Shown here: positions 35,563 through 46,200 of the stretch, piece by piece
Position numbering within the stretch: the first letter of the stretch is position 1
Layout of the letters: each line of letters begins with the position of its first letter
DNA from: Onthophagus taurus
Taxonomy: Eukaryota; Arthropoda; Insecta; Coleoptera; Scarabaeidae
Assembly (NCBI RefSeq): GCF_036711975.1
Contig: NC_091967.1
Coordinates: forward strand, 22,878,001 to 22,942,000
DNA length: 64,000 nucleotides
Direction of reading: 5' to 3'
Notes under the pieces: model-generated
The model's database searches: none
Told to the model about the DNA's origin: nothing
Seen by the model: only the letters and a program-made list of their open reading frames with translations
Position numbers and translations under genes: made by a program

Positions 35563-37542
35563 GATTTTTATGGAGAGTTTCCTGCTATCACTTCTAATGT
35601 GTTTACATTTCAAACGGTTGCCGAGTCTGAGCTATTGCAAGTTATTTCGGAGATAGATTCTCCATCGATAGGAGCGGACTCGGTTGGTATTCATATGTTG
35701 CGGATGTGTTGCCCCACAATACTACCGTATTTGGCGCACATATTGAACTCTTGCTTGGTTGAAAATATCTTTCCTGACCAGTGGAAGCGAGCTGTCATAC
35801 TTCCTTTATCAAAGAAACAGAACCCAGTTGATTATAGAGATCTACGTCCGATCAGTATCCTACCAACTATGTCTAAGATTTTAGAGAAAATCATGAAAAA
35901 ACAGTTAGTTTCTTATGTTGAACAGAACAGCTTGTTACCTGTCCAGCAATCTGGCTTTCGTGCAAATCATAGTTGTACTACAGCCATGTTGGGGCTCACG
36001 GATGATGTTTTGAGTGCGTCCGATAAGGGCATGCTGACTGCGGTGGTACTCTTGGACTTTTCTAAGGCCTTCGATACCATTAGTCATACATTACTTTGTC
36101 GTATTTTAGGATTTTTGGGACTGGGACGAAGTGCCGTGTCATTAATAGAAAACTGTTTGACGGGTAGGACACAAAAAGTTAAAGTTGGAGATCAAGTGTC
36201 GCGGGAGGTTGGTGTACGTTCGGGTGTTCCGCAGGGCTCGGTCTTGGGGCCACATCTGTTTGCTCTTTACACGTCAAGATTTGCCTCCTTGTTGACTTCT
36301 TCCAAAATTAATATGTACGCCGATGACATTCAGGTGTATCAGTCGTTTCCTTGTTGCAGGAGTCATGATGTAGAGCTAAGCTTAAATAAGGACTTACGGG
36401 ATATTCAGAAGTTTGCTAATTATCATCAATTAAAAATTAACCCTGAGACATCAATGTGGATTTGTTTTGGAACTACTCTGGGGATTGGGCAGGTTGATAT
36501 TGATATCAAATTGGGGGATACACGTTTGCAGCACGTGGATAGTGTGAAGTGCTTAGGCTTAACGCTCGACCCTAGTTTTAGGTATCGTGGACAGATCAAT
36601 GAATATATCAAAAAGGCATATTTATGTCTAAGGAAGCTATATCCTCATCAGTCTTATTTATCACATAATGTTAAAAAGCAATTATGTGATACATATGTCT
36701 TATCACACTTTAATTATATGACACCTATCTATCACGCTGCAATCGACATGGATACGTCTTACCATATACAAAAAATACAGAATTGTTGTCTCCGATATAT
36801 TTACGGCATTAGGAAGTACGACCGAGTATCGCACAGACTCAAAGATGCAAACTGGTTGAAAATGAGCTCTAGGCGCGAACTGCTTAGCTTGATGCTTTTT
36901 CACAAGATCGTTAAAACTCGGACGCCGCGGTACCTCTATGATAAAATAACTTTTAAGTCAGAAGATGGGAGATATCCAACCAGGTTAGCTCTTGCAATCG
37001 TGCCACCAAAGTACAGAACATCATTGTTCCAGCGCTCTTTCACCTATCATGTCTACAAATCTTACGGAAGCCTGCCATTGTCGGTTCGACAGTTAAGTGC
37101 GACAGGTTTCAAAAGGCGGATAGGTGAAAGACTGGTAGGTTTGCAGGCTACTTAAATTTGTCCCCTTTACAGTGCTGTCTTTTTTTTTTTTTAATATTTT
37201 TTTTTGTTTATGATCTTGCATTTGGTGTGCATCCTGTTGTCGCCGTTGGTTATGTTTTTTTTTATATTATTATTTGTATTTTGCTTGTATTATTATTACT
37301 TTTATATTGTTTTCATTTCTTTTTTTTTTTCTTTGCGTATATACTACTTTATTTTTTACTTTTTTCAGTATATTATTTTTTTTGTTTGTTTTGTTTTTTT
37401 TTCTTTTTTTTGATTATAGGTTGGTTAGAACAGACTAAAGTCTGGAACCCGCCTTTTGTGCCCTTTTGTTTTTAATACATGTATTTTTTTTTTCTTAAAT
37501 ATGTAGAGTCTTATGGTGCACAATAAAGTTTATTATTATTAA
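35563..37542 (+). mobile_element. 5'-truncated non-LTR retrotransposon with 23-bp target-site duplication
   Basis: A 23-bp sequence (aaaacaatatttg...ttttgat) is present exactly at 35540-35562 and 37543-37565, flanking the insert. The 3' end is caataaagtttattattatt, the same tail type as the LINE end at 9830-9868. The insert interrupts a ~355-bp repeat unit whose sequence is continuous if the insert is removed. The perfect duplication and intact frame mean the insertion is young. Confidence 0.95.
35599..37155 (+). CDS. Non-LTR retrotransposon reverse transcriptase (partial ORF2)
   Basis: 518 residues, uninterrupted. RT motifs in order: WKRAVILPLSKKQNPVDYRD and LRPISILP (motif 1-2), [30 protein letters not shown] (catalytic Asp), SGVPQGSVLGP, MYADDIQVYQ (YADD box), and LGLTLDPSF. 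The C-terminal part has the cysteine-poor connection seen in Jockey/CR1-like elements. The apurinic endonuclease domain and ORF1 are missing because of 5' truncation; the start given is the first of the open frame, not a true initiator. It is closely related in layout to the degenerate copy at 53140-54550. Confidence 0.9.
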   Translation: MFTFQTVAESELLQVISEIDSPSIGADSVGIHMLRMCCPTILPYLAHILNSCLVENIFPDQWKRAVILPLSKKQNPVDYRDLRPISILPTMSKILEKIMKKQLVSYVEQNSLLPVQQSGFRANHSCTTAMLGLTDDVLSASDKGMLTAVVLLDFSKAFDTISHTLLCRILGFLGLGRSAVSLIENCLTGRTQKVKVGDQVSREVGVRSGVPQGSVLGPHLFALYTSRFASLLTSSKINMYADDIQVYQSFPCCRSHDVELSLNKDLRDIQKFANYHQLKINPETSMWICFGTTLGIGQVDIDIKLGDTRLQHVDSVKCLGLTLDPSFRYRGQINEYIKKAYLCLRKLYPHQSYLSHNVKKQLCDTYVLSHFNYMTPIYHAAIDMDTSYHIQKIQNCCLRYIYGIRKYDRVSHRLKDANWLKMSSRRELLSLMLFHKIVKTRTPRYLYDKITFKSEDGRYPTRLALAIVPPKYRTSLFQRSFTYHVYKSYGSLPLSVRQLSATGFKRRIGERLVGLQAT

Positions 37543-37930
37543 AAAACAATATTTGAAGTTTTGATAAAATTTTCGATGTTGCAATTTTCATCGATAACTT
37601 TCAAAATTCGCTATAAAATCCATTTCTTGAAGGATCCTTGTGGAAATATTACTAATTATTAATTAAAGTATCCTCTTTGTAATGCTACAAACCGTTTTGA
37701 AAAATTGCTTTTAGTTCTTGATAAATAAATTTTTGAAATAATCGACAATTATTTCGAATTTTGCAATTTTCGCCGATTAAGTTTTAAAAACTCGTATAAA
37801 ATCCAGTTCAATATTTGAAGTTTTGATAACATTTTTGCTGTTGCAATTTTCATCGATAACTTTCAAAATTCGCTATAAAATTCATTTCTTGAAGGATAGT
37901 TGTGGAAATATCGCCAATTATTAATTAAAG
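37543..37930. repeat. ~355-bp repeat units, right part
   Basis: Resumes the unit broken by the LINE at 35562, then gives a second partial unit (gatgttgcaattttcatcga, ggatccttgtggaaatatta, aaagtatcctctttgtaatg). It runs into the hAT right arm. Confidence 0.8.
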
Positions 37931-38384
37931 TATTCTTTTTTAGAGTTGCTTCGTTAGTTCAATTAGTATCAAAAAAGTTCATTTTGTATCTTGGATCCAA
38001 ATAAATTGACATATTTTATCAACTTTATTATTAATTTCATTTTTATTCAAATATCGCAATAATGTGGTAATATAGGGTATCACTTCAGAAATGCACCAGA
38101 AATTATAACAATATTGGCCGGATAGATATGCCGGATATCCGGCCGAAGGGGATGCCGAATATCCGGTATCCGGCTTTTCGCAAAATCACTATCCGTTCCA
38201 TCACTAACTGGAACCATCTGGAAAAATCCTTTGACTTTTTTTTATAGATAAATGGGTGGTTTTATGGCGAAACTAAGGATAGTAGAATCTAAAAGGCCTT
38301 GTAAATTCTTTTTTATACTGCCTTATCCTAAGTGCCATGCTCACTTGTTGAGTTCATTATGTTTGTCATGTGCTTGTATTATAC

Positions 38385-38900
38385 ATACCGTATTTTCTCG
38401 AAACTAATCTACGCCCTAATTTTAAGAATGCATGGTGGTAAAAATGTTAGTTTACGAATGTAATCCGCATCTTTTTTTATACAATCCGACGGCACCTAAA
38501 CAACGCGATGCCCGATGTTAACCACAAATATATTTTTTCTTACCAACTGGCGCCGATGGACTTAACGATACCAGTGTACGACCTATAGAGGCTGTAGAGT
38601 AGACGGTATAATTAATGCCTAACAGAAATTCAGGTTGTAGTAGTTCAAACGTGATGTGTGGTTAATTATACATATATATAACAGCGTAATTATGGAAAAA
38701 AGGCAGCGAAAATCGAAGATATTCTTCTATACAGCGAAATTTAAATGTGTTGTTATTAAGTTGGCGTAAAAGGAAGGAAATCGAAAAGCTTGTACAATTT
38801 TTGGCGTTGTTGAGAGTTATAGGCCCCATACACCTGCAAACAAATTGGCAAATTGATGTTGCACAACAGATTATTGTGCAAACAAGGTTATCTATACACT
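38385..38900 (+). pseudogene. Remnant of a pogo/Kanga-type element, N-terminal helix-turn-helix
   Basis: Starts after taccgtattttctcgaaact, a typical end type for such elements. From ATG 38692 it encodes MEKRQRKSKIFFYTAKFKC, VVIKLA, then after a stop/frameshift GNRKACTIFGVVES. This matches the KRKSY...FK..VI..A...GNR.A...FGV pattern of Tigger/Kanga DNA-binding domains. The catalytic part is not seen. Confidence 0.55.
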
Positions 38901-40268
38901 ATACACAATTTTATACAAACATGTGTAATCTGATAAAGCAGGCTGTTTAGCTATAATACTTGCTGTTGCGTCGGAAGATGGTGTTAGAAACAGAAAAACA
39001 GTTTAAGCAAAACAAATCCTCACTGATAAGTGATACCTCCGAATCCTGATCTGTTAACGCACGCAATAATAATAATTTTACGTGAGAAGAAAGTACCTGA
39101 ATGAAAGTAGTTGGTAGAGATGTGTTTCGAGTTTTACAGATAAAGTTTCGTAATTTCGGATTAATACTAGTTATTAAGCTTGTTATAATGTTTATTCTCA
39201 AGAGTCCAAATAGAGTCACCAAAAAGTCGCAAGAATGTCATTCATAGTTCCATGAACCACCCAACGACTCCAGAGTTCCCTGTTTCTTTCGCTACTAAAC
39301 GATTGAAGTCAGTGGAAAAATCGGCTATTATTATATGTTATATATTTTATTATATGTTTATCATATGATCAAAAGCTCTTACCAGCTAAGCCTCACTATA
39401 CTCATTTTTAGATAGCAAAACTTCTTGACATCGAAGAGATCGGGATTGTTGTAAATCATAATAACGAAACGAACTTAATTCGCGTACAATCCGTCGAATG
39501 TAGGAAGACATATTCGCAGAAGGTGACAATAAAGTCAAGAACACCAAAATACTACCGTAAATAGACTGTTCATTAAAAGTACTGTGTTAGTGTTTTGAAC
39601 GCGGTAAGTAGTTCGCTGAGAATGAGTTTTCAGAAATTGCGCCAAATAGCAGCTAATTTCTACAAATATATTTTCAAGTTGCCGCTGGTGCGTTTAGGAA
39701 TTGCAAGCTTCCAGATGTTTTCTAAAGCTCGAGTAATGGAAAGATCTTTAATGGTTGTCATTGTAAAATAGTTGTTTCTGAAAACTTTATTTTAATCAAG
39801 AAAGAAAATGTCCCACAATAGAAGAATGTTCCAAACTTTACAAAGAAAAAATATCTTATAAACTCGAACAGTGTTCATCGGGTTTGAAGTACAATTTTAG
39901 CAGCATGTACTAATTAAATGCTTCCGCAATTTCATAATTTTTGGCATTCCGTGTACCATCATAGGCATGGATAAGTTAGGAATCAACAACACTAATATCC
40001 AAAGCAAACTGTATACATTACTATATCATTAAATTTTGTTTATGACGGAGCTATCAATCTAAATATCCTTGACTTTGACATACTTCAAATTTAACAAACA
40101 ATACTAACGTGAAATGGCAGTATGAAAAGTTCCACTTAGCATAATTTTTATGTGAAATTTCTGTAAAGAGAAAGTAAATTAATGTAATTGGGGCATAAAA
40201 CTCGTCGATAAATAGAAAAGTTTCGAGATTGAAACGGTCCGTAGCAGCCGTCAGATGTGCACTAATCT
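38901..40268. other. Intergenic region and probable leader of the giant gene
   Basis: No coding sequence or repeat I can support. An in-frame TAA at 40263 precedes the start ATG at 40269, so translation cannot begin further upstream in this exon. The first few hundred bases upstream presumably contain the promoter and 5' leader. Confidence 0.45.
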
Positions 40269-43200
40269 ATGGAAGGTAATTTCGAGAGGGATTCTACCTC
40301 CCTCATCGGGAAGCTGCCCAGCACAGTAACAACACTTTATCACGCGCATAATAGTAACGTTTTTAAATCGAGCGAATCGTCAGTTCAAATTACTAGTGCG
40401 GTTATCGGGCAACAATCGCCAACCGGAGGCGAAGAATCGTCGAAAACATCACAAAACTTTTGCGAGTTAGATATTGTTTCTAGAAGGGAAAAAGAAAAGT
40501 CAACGATTTCCACCTTGGCGGAAACGAGAGATTCGTCACCGAAAACTGGTGTTTTTCGTAAAACATTAAGCGGAAACGAACACAATAAAAGTGGTGTGTT
40601 GTATTTGGCAACTCTTGTAAAAGGAGTCGATGAAGATTATTGCAAACCGATCATAACGAGAACTAGAGAAGATAGACCTAAATCACCTGTTTTTATTGGG
40701 GATTCTAAAGATCCAAGGCAGAAACAATTGGATGATTTTTTTAAATTGAGACAACAAGAAATGAACAATCAAACGGTTAATGTTAAAAAGAGTCGAAGCG
40801 TTTCTCGTAAAAGACGGTCTAAAGGTCGATCTCCCACAACAAAATCTATCGAGCGAAAACAAAAATCGTCATCATCCGAAGAAATTGGACGTAATCAACC
40901 TGAATCGTCAATTCCAGAATCATCAGTAACTAATCCAATCAACACTACCTTAGAGCAGGTGCCTTTGAAATTTGTGGATATCGTCCAAGCAAGAACAATG
41001 TATTTTGTTGATTTACCAAAAAATTCTGAGGCAGCAAAAAAGAAGAAAAAAAATAAAAGACCGAAAGAAAATGCCACGATTGTTTTTGAGAAGCAAGATG
41101 CAAGACTGGGACATATTTTTGTTAATAAAATCGAAGGGGAATACCCAACTATGTCTAGTTTAGAAGACACTGAGAGTTCTATTCCTATAAAGTTGAAACC
41201 AGAAGGATCTTTTGGTTCCTTGGGTACCATCAAAAGAAAAGAGAAAAGACATGATAATTCTCCACAACCTGAGGAACCATCGATAATATCGAAAATTGAA
41301 AAAGAGTCTAAAACAAAAGGAAAACATAAGAAGAAGCATAAATCTGATTTTGTTGAAAATGTAGCTGCGACTCAAATGCGACAAGAAGCAATCAATTTGA
41401 ATTGCGATTTTGTGCCGTGCAAAGAAGAAAAATTAAAAGATACTGAGAAGGTGGAAGTGTTGTACAAGAAAAAGTCTGAGAAGAAGAAAGACAGTGATAA
41501 AAAGTCGAACAAACATAGAAGTAAATCACCGGAAAAAATCGAAAAAGCTGTGGTAAAAGACAAAAGTAAGAAGGAGAGAGATAAAAAAGACGAAAAAAAA
41601 TCGAAATGTGCCAAAACAGAATGCACTACTTCCGATCAAATCAAATTGAACGAAAAACCTGAAACGAATTCAAAAAACTTAAAGAAGAAAGACCCCTATC
41701 ACAAAAGCCGAAAATCATCACCACTTTACTCCAAAAATTACGATCAAAGTAATGGTAACATTGAAAAAAGTACGAGTAGAACGGGGTCGCTTTCTAATCA
41801 TAAAAAAGAATTACTTGAAAAGGACAAAAAAAGTAAAGCTACTCGCAAAGAAATCACGAAGGATTCAAAAAACTTTTCATATTCGCATCAAAGTCGTGAA
41901 CGCAACAAAAAATCGAATGTAGAACAAAAAGTACAATTTAGTGAGTTATCTTCTTCGAAAAAATTTGCAAAAGAATCGGCAGAAACATTACAAGATAACA
42001 ATGATATATTTTTGTCAGAGGCGTATATCGAAGAAGGTGAAATCAACCATTTTCCTAATTTGCTTTATAATAATCCTAATTTGATTGTGATTGAATCAAA
42101 TGATTCTGTTACTACCAAAACACCTAAGAAGGATGTTAACAAGAAAAGAACTAAATCATCAATTGATCAAGTTAAAAGATATGCTGAAATTGAAGCGCCA
42201 AAATATTCAAATGCAACACAATTTCAGGAGAATACGGTTTCAGTGCAAACATCTCTTCAACCATTAATATCAACCACGACTCAATATGTTGGAGTTAGTA
42301 GTCCTTATATGGGATATTTTCTTCCTCCGCAAGTTGCCGAAAGATTTTCCAGAAAAAATACCACCCCGCATTCTGTGATACCAGAACGTTTAAAACCATT
42401 AAAGAAACGCTCCAAATCTTGCGTGCCATCAAAGTATGTAACTGGAATTGAAGAAGATTTTATGGGACCAACAGAAAAATCACCCTTTTTAAGTAGCAGA
42501 ATAACATCTGAAACCCAACTTAACATACCTAGCCCAAATAAAAAAAGATCTAAATCGGTGGTAACTAAAGAAGAACCTCCAAGCGAAATTGACAAAACTA
42601 CCTTAGCGACGATTGAGTCAAGAGAACACCTTCAGCAAGAATTAATTAAACTTCACATGATCCAACAAAACGATTTTCGAAAACGGAATTTAAAAAATGA
42701 ACCAATTAAAGGAGTAACTGGCAATAATCGATTAAAACCTCGATTACCATCGAAAGAGGAGCAAGAAGCCATTTTGAAGTTGCCTATTTTTCAAAATGAT
42801 ACTGTTTCGTCAACTACTATAACCAGCAGTGATATTTCCGGGGGGATAAAATTAAATCCAGCTTTTAAGAGATTACGTTCTCGTGCTTCGGTATTTCCTG
42901 AAGATGCTCCATGTCATCCAGAGGAGGGAACGAGATTTATCAAGAAAATTTCTCCAAGAAGAGAAGTTAGTTTATCGCAATTAAATGTTATGCCTTCAAG
43001 GGAATTTTATAAATCACCTAAAATTGAGGTATATAACGTAACCTCAAGAAGCGAAGCAAGAAATATTTCAAGATCTACTATTTACTCGGATATGATGTCG
43101 GAGCAAACTGAAACTGAGAACAAGAAACTTCAATGTGTTCATATGATCCTTGGTGAAAAAATTACCGAAATATGTAATAAAGTTATCGATAATTATGGAA

Positions 43201-46200
43201 ATGTTATTGAAGGTTACATTGTTTCGGGAGTAGAACCGCCAAAAAAGTTAAAATACGTTAAAACAAAAACGGTGAAGAACACAATCACGAATAAATTGCG
43301 CGCAATATTTTTCCCACCCACCCAAATTATCAACTTAGAAATACATCCCAAAGGAGTCTTTGGTCACCCGGAAGAAGTTACAAAAGAATTACCAAAGTCT
43401 CCGGAGCAATCTGAAAGTACCATAACAGCTGATTCATTAGAAAAATCAAAGAAGAATGGGAACGCATCGAAAAATCCAATTCAGGTTAAAACTAAGAAAA
43501 AATTGATCCCTTTTGAATCAATAAAAAAGAAAAGCAAAACAGTTAGGAAAATATGCGATGCTAAATTATTCAAGAAATCCGAAAGTTTCAACCAAATCGG
43601 AAAATCTTTAAGTAACCTATTCTTAGATGCTAGTTCTTCTGCGGATAAACCACCCCACAAGAATATAGTTAAAGCCATTATTGAACCTGTTAAAAAAACT
43701 CAACCAAAAACAAAAACGGTTGCGACTTCAAGACTTCAAGATATCAGAAGTTTGAGCCGAATTAACAGCGCGGTAAAAATGATGGAATCGTCTTTGCAAA
43801 TTATTAAAGAAGAAAGTCAATCAACCGATAGCTCGGTACAAAAAACGGAGAAGAAAGAAAAAGTTTCTTTAACCGACATCAAACAAACTCAAACCGAATT
43901 AGTCATCAGCGATTTAGAAAGAATGAAGGAAGTTATTAATTTCTTTTATGAAGCGTTTGATAAACGCAAAGAAGCTCGCAAGAATGTTGTTGATTGCCTT
44001 CAAGACCCTCGCGATATCGTCACTAACTTAGAAATTAAAAATGATAATGTATCAAGTACGGAAACTTCGAGTTGTTGCGAACAATTCAAGAACATGGTTA
44101 AAAATGTTAAACCTAAATTTAACACTTTAAAAAAGTTATCATCTAAACACGATGTAAATTCTTCATCGACAAAAATTGCTGAGTACTCACCATCAACTTC
44201 TTGCGATACTTGTGCTTTGATTTCTAATGGATCTGGTGTTTTAAAATCTAAACAAGTATCACAACAAAAAAGAACATTTTCGGCTGAACATATTCGGCCA
44301 TATCAAATTTATCAATCTAATTCACCAACAAGAGATTTTTTGTGCAACTTAAGAGCCTCAAAAAGTATACATAACGCAGCCCCGGAAAAGATCGATAAAG
44401 GCATCTCAACGGATCATAAACCAGAAATCAAATCGAGTACTTCAATATCAGATTTTTCAAGTTTAATTGTCTCTCTTTGCGAAACTGAGAAGGTGAAATT
44501 AAGGGAAGAAGCAGCTTTGTATGGAGACGATGATATCCCAAAAAAAATGATTGAGGAAAAATCGATTCAGTGCACATTAACGGATGATGGTAACTGCAAA
44601 AGTGAAACAGAAGAGTTAAATAAGAATGATAAAGAAAACGAATGTTTGAATAAAAAGGTGGTTGAAAATAAATCGTTACAAACCAGCGCGGGAATTCCTA
44701 AAAATGTTGAAAATAAAAACACTTTTTGCAATAATGTTACCCCAAAGGTTTCTTCGCATACTTTTTTCAGCCATAGTTGCCCGCGACATCATCATCGGAG
44801 AAGAAGTTGTGATTCTTTGTCGGGTTCTAAAATGAGCACGAAATATTTTCGGAATAACAAAGATTTTTCAAAACGTAATAATAAATCTGTAGAAGTTGAT
44901 TATGTTAACCTATTAAGACTTGAGCGGCATTTAGAGCAAGTTCTCGGCTTATACCCCACAGTTTGTAAAGCTATAAGGGCTCATATGGACCAACGTAATC
45001 CCCGGCCCAAGATGTCGCAGGAAAAGTGTCGTAATAAAACATATTATGCATCTCAAGACACTTTAGCAACAACAGTTGACACAATAACTGAATATAACGT
45101 AATGGAAACAGACAATAATAATGTTGTGACGCGATCATCCCAAAGATATCGAAACATGAAGTTTCCAATGAATAAATATCTTTATGAGAACCACTTCAAG
45201 TTTCCTAAAAGAGAAGGTGAACGAAGAAATAGGAGTAGATATAGTTTATTTGCTTCGTCTGGGAGGAGTAGTTCGAGAAATGTTGAGTTTTTTGAGCCTT
45301 CAACTCCTTATCCTTATACAGATACTAGTTCTAGCTCTTCTAAAGTTGAAAAATTTATGGAATTACAACATAAAAAGGATCGAAAACCACTACCTCCAAA
45401 ATGGAACTTAAAAGGGAGGAGGCATCGAAGAAGTAATTTTAATTTTCACAATTTACGTTCTGATGATATTCGAGATAACTGGAGCATTGGAAGCCCGCTT
45501 TACTCAATAAGCACTCCGTCCTTATCTGCTTCAAAAAACGAGTTTATGTTTAAAACGAAATCGAAGAGTTTAACTACGACTCAAGTTTTAACCACTCAAT
45601 TATCCACGTCGAAATCTTTGGTGGAGTTATCTTCCAATAAAACTATGAATCGGAGGGCGATTATTCAAAAGTTAAAAAACGATTTAATAAAAGGTGGAAA
45701 AGGAAAAAGTTTTCGACTCGGAACGCAACAAGTTTTCGTTCTTTCGCTAGATTCAGTTATGTCATCCAATCCATCTTCAAAACTTTACACAAGAGTCGAA
45801 CAAAATTTACAACAAAATTATATTGGAGAACAAAATAACCCAAAAATGAAAATTAACGAAACTAATTGTTACGATTTGCTATTTCCGGGAGGAAATATAA
45901 ATGTAGCGAGAGGTAATAACATAGTTAATCGTCCATTTTATATACATAATCGTCAATCGAGTAGTTCCGAATTCGATTTTTTGGACTCAATTGAGCAACA
46001 AAGAAATAAAAAGGAAGTGGAGGAAGATTTGGGAAATTTTAGTGCGGATAGTTTAGAATCAGCTTGTTCTCCTGCAGACGAAGCTTTGAATTATACGATG
46101 GAACTGCTCCACAGTAATTTACTTGCGCCCAAACAAAACTTTTTTGTTTATACGAGCAGAGTGAACTATGATTCGAATCCACTTAAATCCCAAAATAAAA

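Larger units (their letters stand above)
34189..38209. mobile_element. Composite hAT-like cluster with nested Tigger and LINE insertions
   Basis: The left edge tagtggtggagcggatatcc (34189) and right edge ...tatccgttccatcacta (ending 38209) match the ends of the 9.3-12.1 kb element. The right arm (about 37920-38209) repeats its rc-LDPRYK scrap and ccggatatccgg palindromes. Inside are a Tigger/Jerky-like remnant, a minus-strand transposase scrap (35160-35300), ~355-bp repeats and an inserted LINE. Whether it was ever one 2-kb element before nesting is inferred. Confidence 0.6.

Noticed and set aside
37158..37475. Phe/Tyr-rich open frame after the LINE RT as a membrane protein
   Set aside because: It is the T-rich 3' untranslated part of the retrotransposon; the hydrophobicity comes from poly-T.
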